From Eudorina sp. 2006-703-Eu-15 (lineage: Eukaryota; Chlorophyta; Chlorophyceae; Chlamydomonadales; Volvocaceae): a stretch of 64,000 bases of DNA. The translations under genes and the position numbers were made by a program. The DNA lies in contig BDSI01000008.1 of the NCBI GenBank assembly GCA_003117195.1, positions 186,001-250,000 of the forward strand. Direction: 5' to 3'. Below the pieces are notes generated by a model that did no database searches, was not told the DNA's origin, and was given only the letters and a program-made list of their open reading frames with translations. Positions 35,835 through 47,079 of this stretch are shown in pieces; position 1 is the stretch's first letter; every line of letters begins with the position of its first letter.

Positions 35835-38449
35835 ATTGCGCCAGTCCCTGCAAGAGTCGTGGCGACTGGTGTGGGCCTTTGCCCAGTCACATATTGTTAT
35901 AGTTGGGTTGAACGCTTCGAACGACTGGAAGGCGCGCCATGGCGAAGGTTGGGGTTGGTATCAAGATCCGGTTCGGGCCGGGTTGACCGCGTTGACGGGT
36001 TGTTCTCCGACTGCGTGGTCAAAAGAGGAGTACATACACGCCGTGGTTCCGAGGACCACTCCTGTTGACGTGTTGAGCACATAGAGATTAAGGGAAAGGG
36101 TGTTACTTGATGTTTACTTCCAGCATTTCCAGTTGAGCACTGGGATATGGGGGGGGGCAATGCCTGCTGAACTTTGTTGCCATTGCGTTGCCTGCTGGTT
36201 GGAGTACCTGATGGCATCGAACCCCGTGACCGTACTAGCTGGCCTGCGGTATGTGGTCGCGCCACGAGCTGCTGGACACGACGGAACCTCTCGCAAGCAC
36301 TCTGTCCGGCGTTGTGTCATGGAGTAACTGGAATCACAGATCAAATCTGGTGGATGGACCGCATCCGCAATCTCGTGTAAGGTGTCCTGTCGAGCAAGGA
36401 GGCTCATCCGTGGCAGGACTCGCGGTGCGCAGGTGCCATAGTGCCATAGTGAGTGGATCCAGGTCCTGCACACCCGATCGCGGTGAAGGGGAAATGGTAG
36501 TTGGCGGCGGCGATACTCCATGTTCGTCGGCAACATGGGTACAACAGGGCTACACGAGTACCCGCGCGCCTGGTCACCGCTGTTTGGGGGGTCCCGTTGA
36601 CGTGAAGGGGGCCACGAATGTACGCGGGGTGAGGCAGGCGCTAGGGCAGAGTCGCACGGTAAACACGAAATGAACAAGCAGGGCAAAGCCCATGCCTGAT
36701 GCCGTTGCGAGCTCTGCACTTCCGCGGAGAGCTGCACGCAAATTTACCTGTTTGGTACTCTATCGGCTGACTTCCGCTTTTGCTGTAACGAGCGGACGGC
36801 AAGATGCACCGCGAAATTTGGCAAAGGAGGCGGCCTGACGATGGACCATTTACACTGCAGAGAGCACCGACACCAGCAAAAAGCAAAGAAACAAGCGACG
36901 CGCGTCGACGCGCGCCCAGCCAGAAAACGAAGTCCGCGCCCCAGGGCGCACCAGGACGGCAACCCGACGGCACCGCCAACAGCGAACGCCGCACCAAGAC
37001 CGGCGAACCAAGCAAACGAAACCGAGCGGCGCGCGGCGACGAGCGAGCGAGCGCCGACAGCCACAACCCGACGCAGCCACCCGGCCAAGAACACCCCAGA
37101 ACAGCCCCCGGCGCCAACGCCAACGCGGCCAGGGGGAAAACCGCCCCATGCTTCCCGAAACGGAAAAAACCAGCCAGGGCAAACGCGGCGGGGAAAAACG
37201 GGAACAGGAGCCACAAGCCAAAAAACCCCACCGCCGCCCCGGCCAGCAGCGGCGACCCGCAAGTAGCGGCCGCCGGAGCAACACACCCCAACCCGGCGGA
37301 GGGCTGGCCCCTTGCCGCCTACGGCCCCGTGGGGCGGAGGGCTGGTCCCGGTCCGCCAGCACGGCCGTCTGTCCGACAGACCCCTCTCAAACCCCCCCCC
37401 CCCCCCCACCCCCCGCGTCCTCCCAAGAGACCCCCGTCACGGGCGCCGCCCAGGGTCGCGCCCGGACCCTGCCACTGCCAGCCGCCGCCAGCACTGAGGA
37501 GGATGGTGACCACGGGCGGGGAGAACGAGCCAGGGGAGGCTCGGGCAACAAAGGGAGGGAAAGTGGTCACTCACAGCGATGTGAGTGCTCTCTACTGTGA
37601 AAGGCAGAATGCCTGAACCAGGAGAGAGTGCGAAACATATCGCTTCAGTCAGCCGTACTATGCCGTACCAAACCTTGCTCAGTTCCTACGATCACTACGT
37701 TCCTTCGGAACTAAGCTATTGAATTGAATCGTTGCTGATTGCGTGAGTGATAGTTGATGGTTGATAGCAGATGCCCGCACGAACAACCCCTTCTCAGGCT
37801 AGGGGCCAAATCTTGTCTGCACTCGATGCATGAAGTGTGCTACAAGGTTTGAATATGCATGAAGGCACTGCGGGTCAAACGGCCGAGACGCGGTGCGGCG
37901 ACTCGCACATACAGCACGTGGCATCATACGAAAGTGAGAACAGTGATCGGGAGCAAGCCATCACCCTATTTTTAATGTATGCATTTGAAATAATAAAATA
38001 TGCGGGGCCCGGATTTTCGTGGCACGGCGCAACTCGCGACTCACACTTCCTCGCCGTCCAAAGTACGAGCAGCGATTAAGCTTAATAGCCGGTATCTCCC
38101 ACACTTTGAAAATCAAGCGGTCACATCGGTTCATCACTAAGAGCTTAAGGGCCCCATACAGCAGGGCATAGCTGCCAGGCGAACAGGGCCGCTTGAGGCA
38201 CTTCAACAGAGCGCTTTGCTCACGAGCATCGTCTTTCACAAACATACTGCATTATTAAGGACAAGATAATACTGATTTCTGGTTCTCAAGGAAGCTCTGC
38301 AGGAGCCGGCGTTCGGTTTGTCACAAGCTCGTAACAACCACCTGCCAGGTAAGGAACCCAGGCGCGGCTTCATCAAAATTTACATGCAAATCAAGTTCAT
38401 ATATTTCACCGTTTCCTTGTGCCTTGTCGCGTGTGCAGTGGACTGAGTT
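35835..38449. other. intergenic region with a T-depleted tract
   Basis: No exon chain of a known family. The notable content is the T-poor tract at 36861-37280 and a C-run (about 37388-37412). The open frames that cover 36640-37620 on both strands follow from the base composition and are not used as evidence for genes. The 800 bp before the transporter gene are AT-richer and probably hold its promoter. Confidence 0.4.
36861..37280 (+). other. T-depleted (A/C/G-only) tract
   Basis: By visual count only six T occur in these 420 bases on the + strand. One run without any T spans about 36934-37148 (215 nt) and another about 37154-37263. Flanks have ordinary composition. A T-free strand cannot contain stop codons on either strand, which explains why all six frames are open. 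One long + strand frame (36804-37616) would encode a Lys/Arg/Pro/Ala-rich, disordered protein. Confidence 0.85.
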
Positions 38450-41400
38450 ATGAAGGAGTTCATCTCAAGCTTCCGGGAGGATGGGAAGGCGCTGCGCACA
38501 AGCGCAGCCTGGGGCTTCAGCCCGACGGAGTACCTGGACCTACTAGTTAAGGTAAGACGGAACATTTCTGTACACAGAGCATCATGCTTGTGCCAGTTTG
38601 GACGGGTTTCGTCGCGGCTGACGCCAACGAAGGGACGACTCCGCGTCTCCCCTCCAACCCCGCAGTATCCGCATGTGCTTAAAAATCGGGCATGCAAGCT
38701 GAAGACGACAGCGGAGATGGAGAATGATGCCGAGAAGAAGGTACTCGCGGCGCGCGTTCGTTATTCACGTTAGTCACGAGGACCACGGACAACCACATCA
38801 TGCCATACCGCATTTCAAAAAGCCCTTAATTTTCCTACAAATGCTTATGATGAATGTGCAAAGACGCGCTGGCGTTCTTCTTCCAAAGATACTGTGTTAC
38901 TAACCTCGCTGTCAGTCCCTCGTTTCCAACAGTTCCATCGTGTTCCATGGTCTCATACTTGTCAGCAAACCCCTACGGCACACCCAATACAGGGCCCCTT
39001 GAAGCGGACGCTTGGGCCGGTAGGGCTGACTTGCGTTGGCGTTGGGTGAGTGCGGTAGCAGTACGGTAGCAGTACATCCTGGTACGTCAAGAGTGTTCAT
39101 CACGCCGGGGGAGGGCGCTAACGGCAGCAGGCGGCGCCGAACAGGGCTTTGCTTGTTGCACCCGGCCCAATGCGCGTCCAAAGTTCTGCATATCGATAGT
39201 ATATATGCGGGACCTTGATCCTGAACCGGTGCTGCTTGATGCGGAACCGTGGGGACTAACCGCTGCCGTTGCCGCTGCCGTTGTCGATGCCACTTCCGCT
39301 GCCGCTTCCGCTTGCTCACCACCGTCCACAACCAGGCTGATGCTTGGAGCCGGTGAGTGCGATCCTTCCTGAGGCACGTAACCTGGACCTCTTCACATGT
39401 CTGCGCGCCTGCGCGCCTGCGTGCCTGCGTGCCTGACTGCCTGACTGCCCGAGTGCCTGACTGCCCGAGTGCCCGAGTGCGTGAGCGCCTGCGTCTTATA
39501 GGCCGTGCGGTGCTCATGTTTTAGCCAAGTTTAGCCATGTTCAGTCATGTTAAGTCATGGCATTGTAGCGCGCTCGCCGTGGTTGTCTGGTAGGCTGCTG
39601 GATTGCAGATAACAGCCGCAGCGGCGGCAGCGCGGCGCCCTGATGTGTGTACCCGTATTTCTACGGTGCATGTGCACACAGTCTAATTTGCTGCGCAAAC
39701 CTATACCTTCCTCCGACGCTGCGTGAAGGCATCTTCCTGACTCCGGGCGAGATCTCCAAGGAGTACACCGGGCCCGCGGTCTGCATCGCGTACGCCATAG
39801 CGGTGAGACCTGGTTAAGACATGCAGCCATGTCAAGAGTCACGTGTTAGCTCATCACCCAAGTGCACGGTTCACGCAGCCTCGTACGACTGACACGGTCT
39901 CCCACGCATCAATGCCGATTACCGGTAGTCGTACGTTACAAACGCTGCTTGAGACCGCTCCCACCAGGCATGCCCTGCCGGGTTTTAAGACCCGGCAGGG
40001 CATGCCTGGTGGGAGCGGTCGCGACGTTGCCGTTGCCGCGCTGCTGCGTTGTTTTGCGCTTGCATGTCCCCCCCACCAACACGCGAATGATCCACCTGTA
40101 TGTGCGACGCCACGTACCCGAAACAGGCTGTCAGCGCCTACCTGTCCTGCTTCTGCTACTCGGAGTTCGCGGTGGACATGCCGCTGGCGGGCGCCGCGTG
40201 AGTCATGATAATAACCCGCGGGGCCCAGCTGTCAGCAGTCGCAGTGAGGGGGCCACGTTGGGCGGCAGTGCGGGGATGGGGCGCCAGGGCGGGGATGGGG
40301 CGTGAGTACCGTTCCAAGCTCGCTTGGATCGGGGGCAGCAGAGGGGGCTTCGGGCTGAACGCTTTTTGATTTTCGTGCAGAGAATGAATTTCGTGCAGAG
40401 AAGTGGTAGGTTACTGGCTGGGACAGGCTGCGATTGCGCTTCTCATCTCATGTGGGTGTGTCCACCTGACTGATGCTGTCGTGCTTCGTTGCATATAAAG
40501 CGGCAAGCAAACATCAGAATGAGGCGGGCTCGAATTCTACCTCGGATTATGGCAGAAGAATGGGGCTCGCTGCCTGGCTTTGGACGGCGCGCGTATCATT
40601 CCATGATTAGTTGTAATGATACGCGGAATGATCACCCCTGACCTCCCTGCCTTGATTATATTGTGCTCTCTCGCTCGGCGCACCGACCCTCATGACGTTA
40701 CCCTCATGTCGCTTCGCGGTGCCAATAATGCAGTTACAATTACATCGCGGCTACTCTGGGCGAGTTCATGGCCTGGTGAGCAGTCCCGCAGCCAGCGCCG
40801 GGGCGCGCACGGACGGAAGCCCGCGTCTCGATGTATGGCGCAGGGCCGTACACTACCTGTTACCCATATGCGCATATGAGCGGAGCCTGCGCAGCCCTGC
40901 CCTCCCAAGCCATCCACGAGCGGCGTGTGTCCCGTGTCGCTCCGTGTCGCTCCGTGTCGCTCTGTCTGCTGTGCGCTCCAGGGTGGTGGTCTCCAACTTG
41001 CTCTTCGAGTACATTCTGGCGGACGCAGCGGTCATCAGAGGTTTCTCGCCGTACTTTGCCGAGCTGCTGAACCTGGTAAGGCGCCCGCGGCGCGGAGGAG
41101 ATGGTTCCGAATGAACCCCGTCACAGTGGACCCCGCGGGCGGCCCCTGATGGCAGTTGCTTTCCCTCGAGGCATACAACTGGTTGAATTAATCAATGTAT
41201 TAATCGGCTCGCGGGTCATCGGTAGCTTGCTGGCTTGTCTTGATGTACGCACACGCCAACCGTGCAAGTGCATCAGCCACCAACCACGGCACGCACGGTC
41301 GACGCGCACATTACGTTACGACTGCTGCAACGAACCTGCCACACGTCTGCTGGGAACGGGGCGCGGTTGTGTAGCGCTCTACTACCGTAGTGTCCGCACG

Positions 41401-44400
41401 ACCGGCGGCGCGCACTTTTGAGCCCGCTGACGGCCTTAGTAGCCAGCTTGCGCCCCTTCATTTGCTGTGCAAATGTGCAGCGCAATGACTACTTCCTCTA
41501 CAACACCACCTTCGGCGGTACGACGTATATTATTGACTGGTGGGTACGGCTCATGAAGAGAGAACCTTAGGCAGGAGCTTCTCTGCGCGGTGGCAGGAGA
41601 TCGGGGTTTCGGTGGCCGCAGGTTTCGATTCTCTCGTACAGCTCTAGCCATCACGCACACGCTACCTACATACCTACCTACCTATTGTGTGTGTAAGGCG
41701 ACATCCTTGGCCCTTGCACCTGTGGTGGCGACAAGACCCTGTTAGCATTTCCATGTGTTTCGAACCCACCGACTTGTCCCTCTGTACGCCGTACCGTCGT
41801 ACTGACAGATCGGCCGCGCGCCCTGCGTCTGTGTCTTTCCTCCGACAGGTGGGCGTTCGCGCTGACGCTGGCGATCACCGCCGTACTGGCCCTGGGTGCC
41901 AAGGAATCCACCACCGCCAATACCATCATCACCATCATCCACGTGGCAATCATGGTCTTCATCATCATCGCGGGGTTCTGCAAGGGAAATAAGGACAAGT
42001 AAGTGAAAACAGAGACGGCTGGCAACAAAGACGGGCCCCCCGTGTATATATTATTATTAGGATGTTACAGCGGACCCCGCGGGTCATCGGTGACAGCCCC
42101 GTGTATATATGTGACCGGGCGGCGGGCGCCGGCATCCGTCACTGCCATGAGCGCGCAGTCGCAGCGGCGGATGGATGTTCGATGCCCGTTCGTTCTTACC
42201 CTCTGGTTGACCCTCGACCGCCTCGAGGCCCGAGGAGCCCCCGCGCCCCTGCTGCTGCTGCTGCTTGCCTGACGTACGTGCATGAGATGATGCATGCCAA
42301 GCAAGCGCGCTGCCTCGGCTGAGGCTGCAGTCGTCCACACATACAGTGCTGATACCTGATAGTGGTGCGTGGTGGTGGTGGTGGTGGTGGTGGTGGTGAA
42401 TGAATGAATGTTACAGCGGACCCCAACGGGATCATCGGTGTATACCAGAGCAAGCCCCAGTAGGCCCCACCGCCAAGGCGGCAGGTCACCTGGTGGTGGT
42501 GGTGGTGGTGGTGGTGCTGATCATGGTGCGTGGTTCTGATGGTGGTGCATGGTGGTGGTGGTGGTGGTGGTGGTGGTGCTGATCATGGTGCGTGGTGGTG
42601 GTGGTGATGGTGGTGGTGCTGATGGTGGTTAAATTGAAAAAAAATAATAAATAAACCCGTAGAACGAACCCTGATGGTGGTGCATGGTGGTGGTGGTGGT
42701 GGTGGGGCTGAGCACCCCGTCATGAAGGCCGCACACGCGGTCGCTACCGGCAGCTGCGGAGTCCTGCTGTGCCACAAACCAGCCTCGCCGCCGCCGCATC
42801 CCACTGCTGACCCGAGCCCTGATCAATGGGTACCCCCCTCCCCCCCCTCCGCAGCTTCACGCCCTTCTTCCCCAATGACGAGCCGGACCAGTGGAAACAG
42901 GTACGCTCGGTAGCTGTCGCACATATGCCGTACTAGCCGTACCGGGGTGCGGCGGCACGGCAGGCGCGGAAATCTCGTACATGTCGTACCGTGCAAATGA
43001 GAGCCTCGCCTGCTTGCCGTGCTGTTTTCGCCCATTGGTACCGTACTGTATGTAAGGTAACCGTTACAAGGTGGACCCGTATCCCCGCGTCGTATGGTAG
43101 CGACGAAACATGCCTCTTACCGACCTTCGCGCGTGGCCGCGCCGACAGGTGTTCAACGGAGCGGCCATCGCCTTCTTCTCTTTCATCGGCTTTGACGCGG
43201 TCGCCACTGCCGCGGAGGAGGTCGTGGACCCGGCCAAGTGAGTGTCAGACCCCGGGGGACCTGCGTGCATGCGCGTAGATAGATGCTGGTTCCAACGGGA
43301 ATGCCGGTTCCAACGGGGATGCCGGTTCCAAGGGGAATGCCGGTTCCAACGGGGATGCCGGTTCCAACGGGAAACGCGCGGTCAACTAGGGAGCCTTTAC
43401 ATGGCCAGCCTTATGCATCGGATGAAGCCCCACGCGCGCGTCGGTTAGATCGCCTCGCCTCGCCAGTCCGCCGCCACAGCTTCAACTCCCCGCGCCCAGC
43501 AAACACGCGCAGCACTGCCAGGTGGCCGCGCCGCCCACGCTAGGGTCGCCCCCCGCCGGGCAGCAGCGCACGCCAAGCAATCGACCCTCCGAGTACGGTA
43601 TCATCTCTGGCGTGCGCACCGCCACCCAGTGACCTAGAAATGGGTGGGAGATTGGGCCATTCTATGTCACCTTACGCGCGCGCGCGCACACAGGCATTTC
43701 CAGCAGGGCGCCTCCGTGTCCGCTGCCTTGCCGCCGAACAACACACACCTGAACTACCCTGGGGTCCGCTGTAACGTTGGTTCATTCATTCTCAACCTGA
43801 ACGATCAGAAATTCAGAACGGAGCCGCGATAGACCATCACCACCACCAGCATTGCTTGGATGTCACCATGACACCCATCAACGAACGTCTTCAACCCAAT
43901 TCAGGAAGCAAGAAGCAAGCTCAGCCGTTGTGCATGCCGCTCTTGCATGTAGGGTCATGCCCGTGGGCATCCTCGGCTCCATGACTGTGGTGTCCATCAT
44001 CTACGTCCTCATGTGTGTCGTACTCAGCCTCATGGTTCCGCGCGAGGACATCCAAACCAACGCCACCTTTGCGGCGGCCTTCGATTACGTTGGCCTCGGA
44101 TGGGCCAAGTACATCGTCGCGCTGGGGGCCCTCCTCGGTGCGTCGTCGGGAAGGCGGGATCCTTGCTCGGGCTGCCTTTACGTATTTCCCTGCACACAGA
44201 GCACTGCAGGTAGACCCATGGGTCGCACGCGGGCGAGACGCGACGGGGCGGGGCGGGGCGGGGCGGGGCGGGGCGGGGCGCAGTCCGTTGCTTACCCCAT
44301 GCCATACCTTCCCCGGCCCGTCGCTACATATATATATTCGTCGTACTGCCGTACAGGTATCCTGATGACCACACCATGTGAGGTAGATAGTCTTTGACCA

Positions 44401-47079
44401 AACGCTATCCCCACCCCCGGCGGCCCATTCCTCTTCGTCGTACCGCCGTACTGCCGTACAGGTATCCTGACCGGCACCATGATGGGCATCTACGCGCCGG
44501 CGCGCATCCTCACCAGCTGCTGCCGCGAGGGCATGCTGCCACCGGTCATGTCCTGGGTGGGGCCCAAGCAGACGCCCTGGGTGGCCACGTGGTGAGCGAG
44601 TGATGACCTGACGGTGGCAACGGGCGCCGCGCGCCCCTGCGCTGCGGTGCGCACGCTACGATGCGCGGGCCTTACCCCGAAGCCCTCTCAGCGGGGGCAT
44701 CAGCGGGGGCGTCAGCGGGGGCGACAGGAACGTCGCCGCCGTTTGGTTGTGGAGATGCAATCATGAGGATGCGGTGCCGAAAGCGCACCGTATGGTCCGT
44801 GCCCCAGAGGCATCCCGGATGCGTCCTTGCTCTGGATCGGATTCTGTACCGGGCTGACTCCTTATTTCCCTTGAACGGCACCGACCACGCACCCACCCAT
44901 GGTATGCAGGATCATCGGCATCTGCGTCGCGGTCATCGCGCTCTTCACCGACTTCGCGGCGCTCACCGACATGGTCTCCATCGGCACGCTTGTCGTGTTC
45001 TGGTTCGTGGCCGTCGCTCTCATATGGCGCCGGATGCATGCGCCAGGTGCGCCGAAGCTGGATCCCTCTATCTGTCATTCCATGCAAGCGAACATACCGG
45101 TATAGCTGGAGTTCTGTCTGGAATTATACGTTTCCTTATTGCTGTGCTGTGCTGTGTTCGCATCCATGGCAATAGTACACTTATCTTACTCCCATTCCAT
45201 ACCCATTGTTTGCGTTACTACCTGGCACAGGCTCAAGTCTCGTAGTTTTAACGTACGATATGGTGCCGTAGGTGTGCCCAAATCGCCGCTGCGGTGGGCC
45301 AACGAGCTGCTCCACCTCTTGGCCATGATCGGGTTCTCGCTGGGCTTCGTGCTGGTGTGGACCCTGCCCGTGTACAACACGGTGGAGGGAGTGAGGGGCA
45401 AGTGGGCGGACGACCAGTGGAAGTGGCTCATCGCGATGGCGGTGTGCTGCGCCGCAACGCCGACGTCCATGTGGCTGCTGTGCAAGCCGGTGCGTACGGG
45501 GTCATTCCAACGCGTGGTTATGCGAGCGAGGGGAAGTTACCGTAGCAACATGCGCGATGTTAGCCTGGCAAAGCCATGGCTGGTGCAATCGCAGCCGGAG
45601 GGTGGAAGAAGAAGACAACGAGCGGTCGGTCGGTCACCCAGCCACCTCAAAAGTGCGCTGGTACGGTAAGTCGCATGTACCTGGCAGTCGCATGTACCTG
45701 GTAATCGGCTTGCTTGCTGGCACCAGCCGCACTGCGACGGGGATTGGCCGTCATCGGTGCCGTATTTCCTCCGTCGTGCGTATGTGGGTTTATTTTTAAT
45801 TGTTGAGGGTAGGTCGGTCCCGCCAGCCAAGCGTCAGGGCGGGGTCATCCGGTACGTACGGCATACATTATATATATGGGCCTCATCACTGCTGGCTGGA
45901 TGACCGGCAGAACATCCGCACGCACGACCTTCTTATGCGTGGCATTCAGCTCCCAACTATCTATCCCGCCCGTTTTATGCAATCAACTTGTCCGACGGTG
46001 CAGGGCTACGTCCCCTCCGGCTACCGCGTCCCGCTGTACCCGCTCATCCCCTGCGCCTCCATCTTCGTCAACACGTTCCTGCTGGGCCAGCTCAAGGAGA
46101 CGGCTTACGAACGCTTCGGTTGGTGGACGCTGGGCGTGTCGTTGCTGTACGCGGTGTACGGCGTCTTTGCGGCACAAGTGAAGGACGACCGCAGGCGGGT
46201 ACTGATGTGCGCATTCGTTCCTGGCGGGGCGGGCGCCGTGCGTGTGTGAGTGGCCCGTAAGTGTGTGCCGCGAGTAGTTGAGATCCGACGTACAGGCTAG
46301 CATTCGTTGACACTCCGCGAGTTAGTTGATTGCCGTTAAACGGCTCTCCTGCCTGCTGCTTGCCGCTGCTGCTACCACCATACATCTGTCTGAAGCGTCG
46401 TACTCCACGCCCGGTCGTGTATGCATGGCAGGGTGGCTATCTTATTTTTCAGAGTATCTACGGCCGGAGATACTCCTTGCCCAATCGTGCTGAAAGTATC
46501 TGTCGGAGGGAGCTTTTGCCGGCATTTTATCTACTCAAAGGGGGCTTTTCCCCGTGCGTGAGGCCATGAGTTTCTAAAACCCCATTTTCCCACCGAGGGA
46601 AAGTATCTATCAAAACGCAAGGTTTTCGGCCGAATATGTATTTATATCTTAAGATAGCCACTCTGATGCATGGTGTCGCATCTGCGTCCACCTGTGGAAC
46701 CCATACATACATAGCACCGCAAGCTATCCATCCACAAATAATTAAAGTAAGTCTGCGCATCGGGTAATACCGTACCCACATTTCGACGTCTGTTGCGGGC
46801 TCTCATGCATCGAGCGATTCGTGCTTTTCTCGGTCGTCCGCTGTACTGTTTTGCCGTACCGACAGAGCCTTGGAGCCGTCTTACCAGGTCGACCCCAGCC
46901 GGGATGCCATTCCAGCCGGCGGCGGGGGTGACGACTGCGAGAAGGGCACGAAGGCTATCGTCGAGGATGCGTTTGCTGGCGGCAAGGCCCTGATGATGAA
47001 CAGCCCCAGCAGCAGGACTAGCAGCCCCGTCGGCAGCAATGTGGAGATCCAATTGGCGGGCCCCCGAACGGAGGGCTGA
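38450..47079 (+). CDS. cationic amino-acid transporter (CAT / SLC7 family), tandem copy A
   Basis: Eighteen exons: 38450-38551, 38666-38740, 38993-39045, 39336-39352, 39729-39802, 40127-40197, 40734-40775, 40982-41075, 41481-41539, 41849-41998, 42855-42900, 43149-43237, 43953-44137, 44462-44591, 44910-45046, 45272-45489, 46004-46194 and 46866-47079. Total 1947 nt, 648 residues, all phases consistent. Family marks: GPLKRTLGPVGLTCVGVGLM, GIFLTPGEISKEYTGPAVCI, CYSEFAVDMPLAG, YNYIAATLGEF, NTIITIIHVAIM, FFSFIGFDAVATAAEEV, ARILTSCCREGMLPP, and a C-terminal CAT domain (YRVPLYPLIPCASIFVNTFL, FGWWTLG). About 14 membrane helices; such carriers take up Arg, Lys and other amino acids across plasma or vacuolar membranes. 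Exon 4 is only 17 nt and the last intron appears to start with GC. Copy B lies 3 kb downstream in the same orientation. Confidence 0.92.
39403..39493. repeat. 8-bp minisatellite in intron 4 of transporter A
   Basis: About eleven variant units of the type gcgcgcct, gcgtgcct, gactgcct, gactgccc, gagtgccc, drifting progressively along the array. Confidence 0.9.
39953..40020. other. perfect 31-bp inverted repeat with 6-nt loop (intronic hairpin)
   Basis: The left arm begins GACCGCTCCCACCAGGCATG and its last 31st base pairs with the first base after a TTTAAG loop; the right arm is an exact reverse complement ending GGGAGCGGTC at 40020. It lies inside intron 5 of transporter A (39803-40126). Confidence 0.95.
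42062..42092 (+). repeat. dispersed repeat module, fragment d, in intron 10 of transporter A
   Basis: GTTACAGCGGACCCC then GCGGGTCATCGGTGA, without the outer GAAT run. A related piece (gtcacagtggaccccgcggg) is at about 41122-41141. Confidence 0.6.
42370..42630. repeat. (GGT)n arrays in intron 10 of transporter A
   Basis: Several separate GGT runs (42371-42398, 42491-42515, 42549-42577, 42595-42630) interrupted by module copy e and by gctgatcatggtgcgt spacers that repeat. A further short run is at 42675-42705. Confidence 0.9.
42399..42473 (+). repeat. dispersed repeat module, copy e
   Basis: GAAT run, then GTTACAGCGGACCCC, AACGGGATCATCGGTGTATA, then a tail matching copy a and the right end of the element at 48037-48193. 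It sits directly after a GGT run. Confidence 0.7.
43283..43372. repeat. 18-bp tandem repeat, 5 units, in intron 12 of transporter A
   Basis: Five units of ATGC(C/T)GGTTCCAA(C/G)GGG(A/G), two alternating variants, ending in a longer aaacgcgc flank. Confidence 0.95.
43760..43791 (-). repeat. dispersed repeat module, fragment f, in intron 12 of transporter A
   Basis: GGGGTCCGCTGTAACGTTGG followed by ttcattcattc: the same end as copies b and c in the opposite orientation. Confidence 0.6.
44244..44280. repeat. (GGGGC)n repeat in intron 13 of transporter A
   Basis: Seven consecutive GGGGC units, a strong G-quadruplex candidate on the + (transcribed RNA) strand. Confidence 0.95.
46429..46665. mobile_element. 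non-autonomous hAT-type element (MITE) in the last intron of transporter A
   Basis: A 237-bp AT-richer segment is bounded by 16-bp terminal inverted repeats, CAG(G/A)GTGGCTATCTTA with one mismatch. It is flanked on both sides by the same 8 bp, ATGCATGG (46421-46428 and 46666-46673). An 8-bp target-site duplication with CAGRG-type ends is the signature of the hAT superfamily. No transposase frame fits in it. The interior repeats a gtatct motif (gagtatct, aaagtatct) several times, in subterminal positions. Confidence 0.85.

Noticed and set aside
36641..37616. Several long overlapping frames on both strands
   Set aside because: The near absence of T on the + strand removes stop codons from all six frames, so their length is not evidence of coding. 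No family resemblance was seen.
42370..42630. GGT arrays as coding for poly-Gly or poly-Val
   Set aside because: They lie inside an intron of transporter A whose flanking exons splice in phase.
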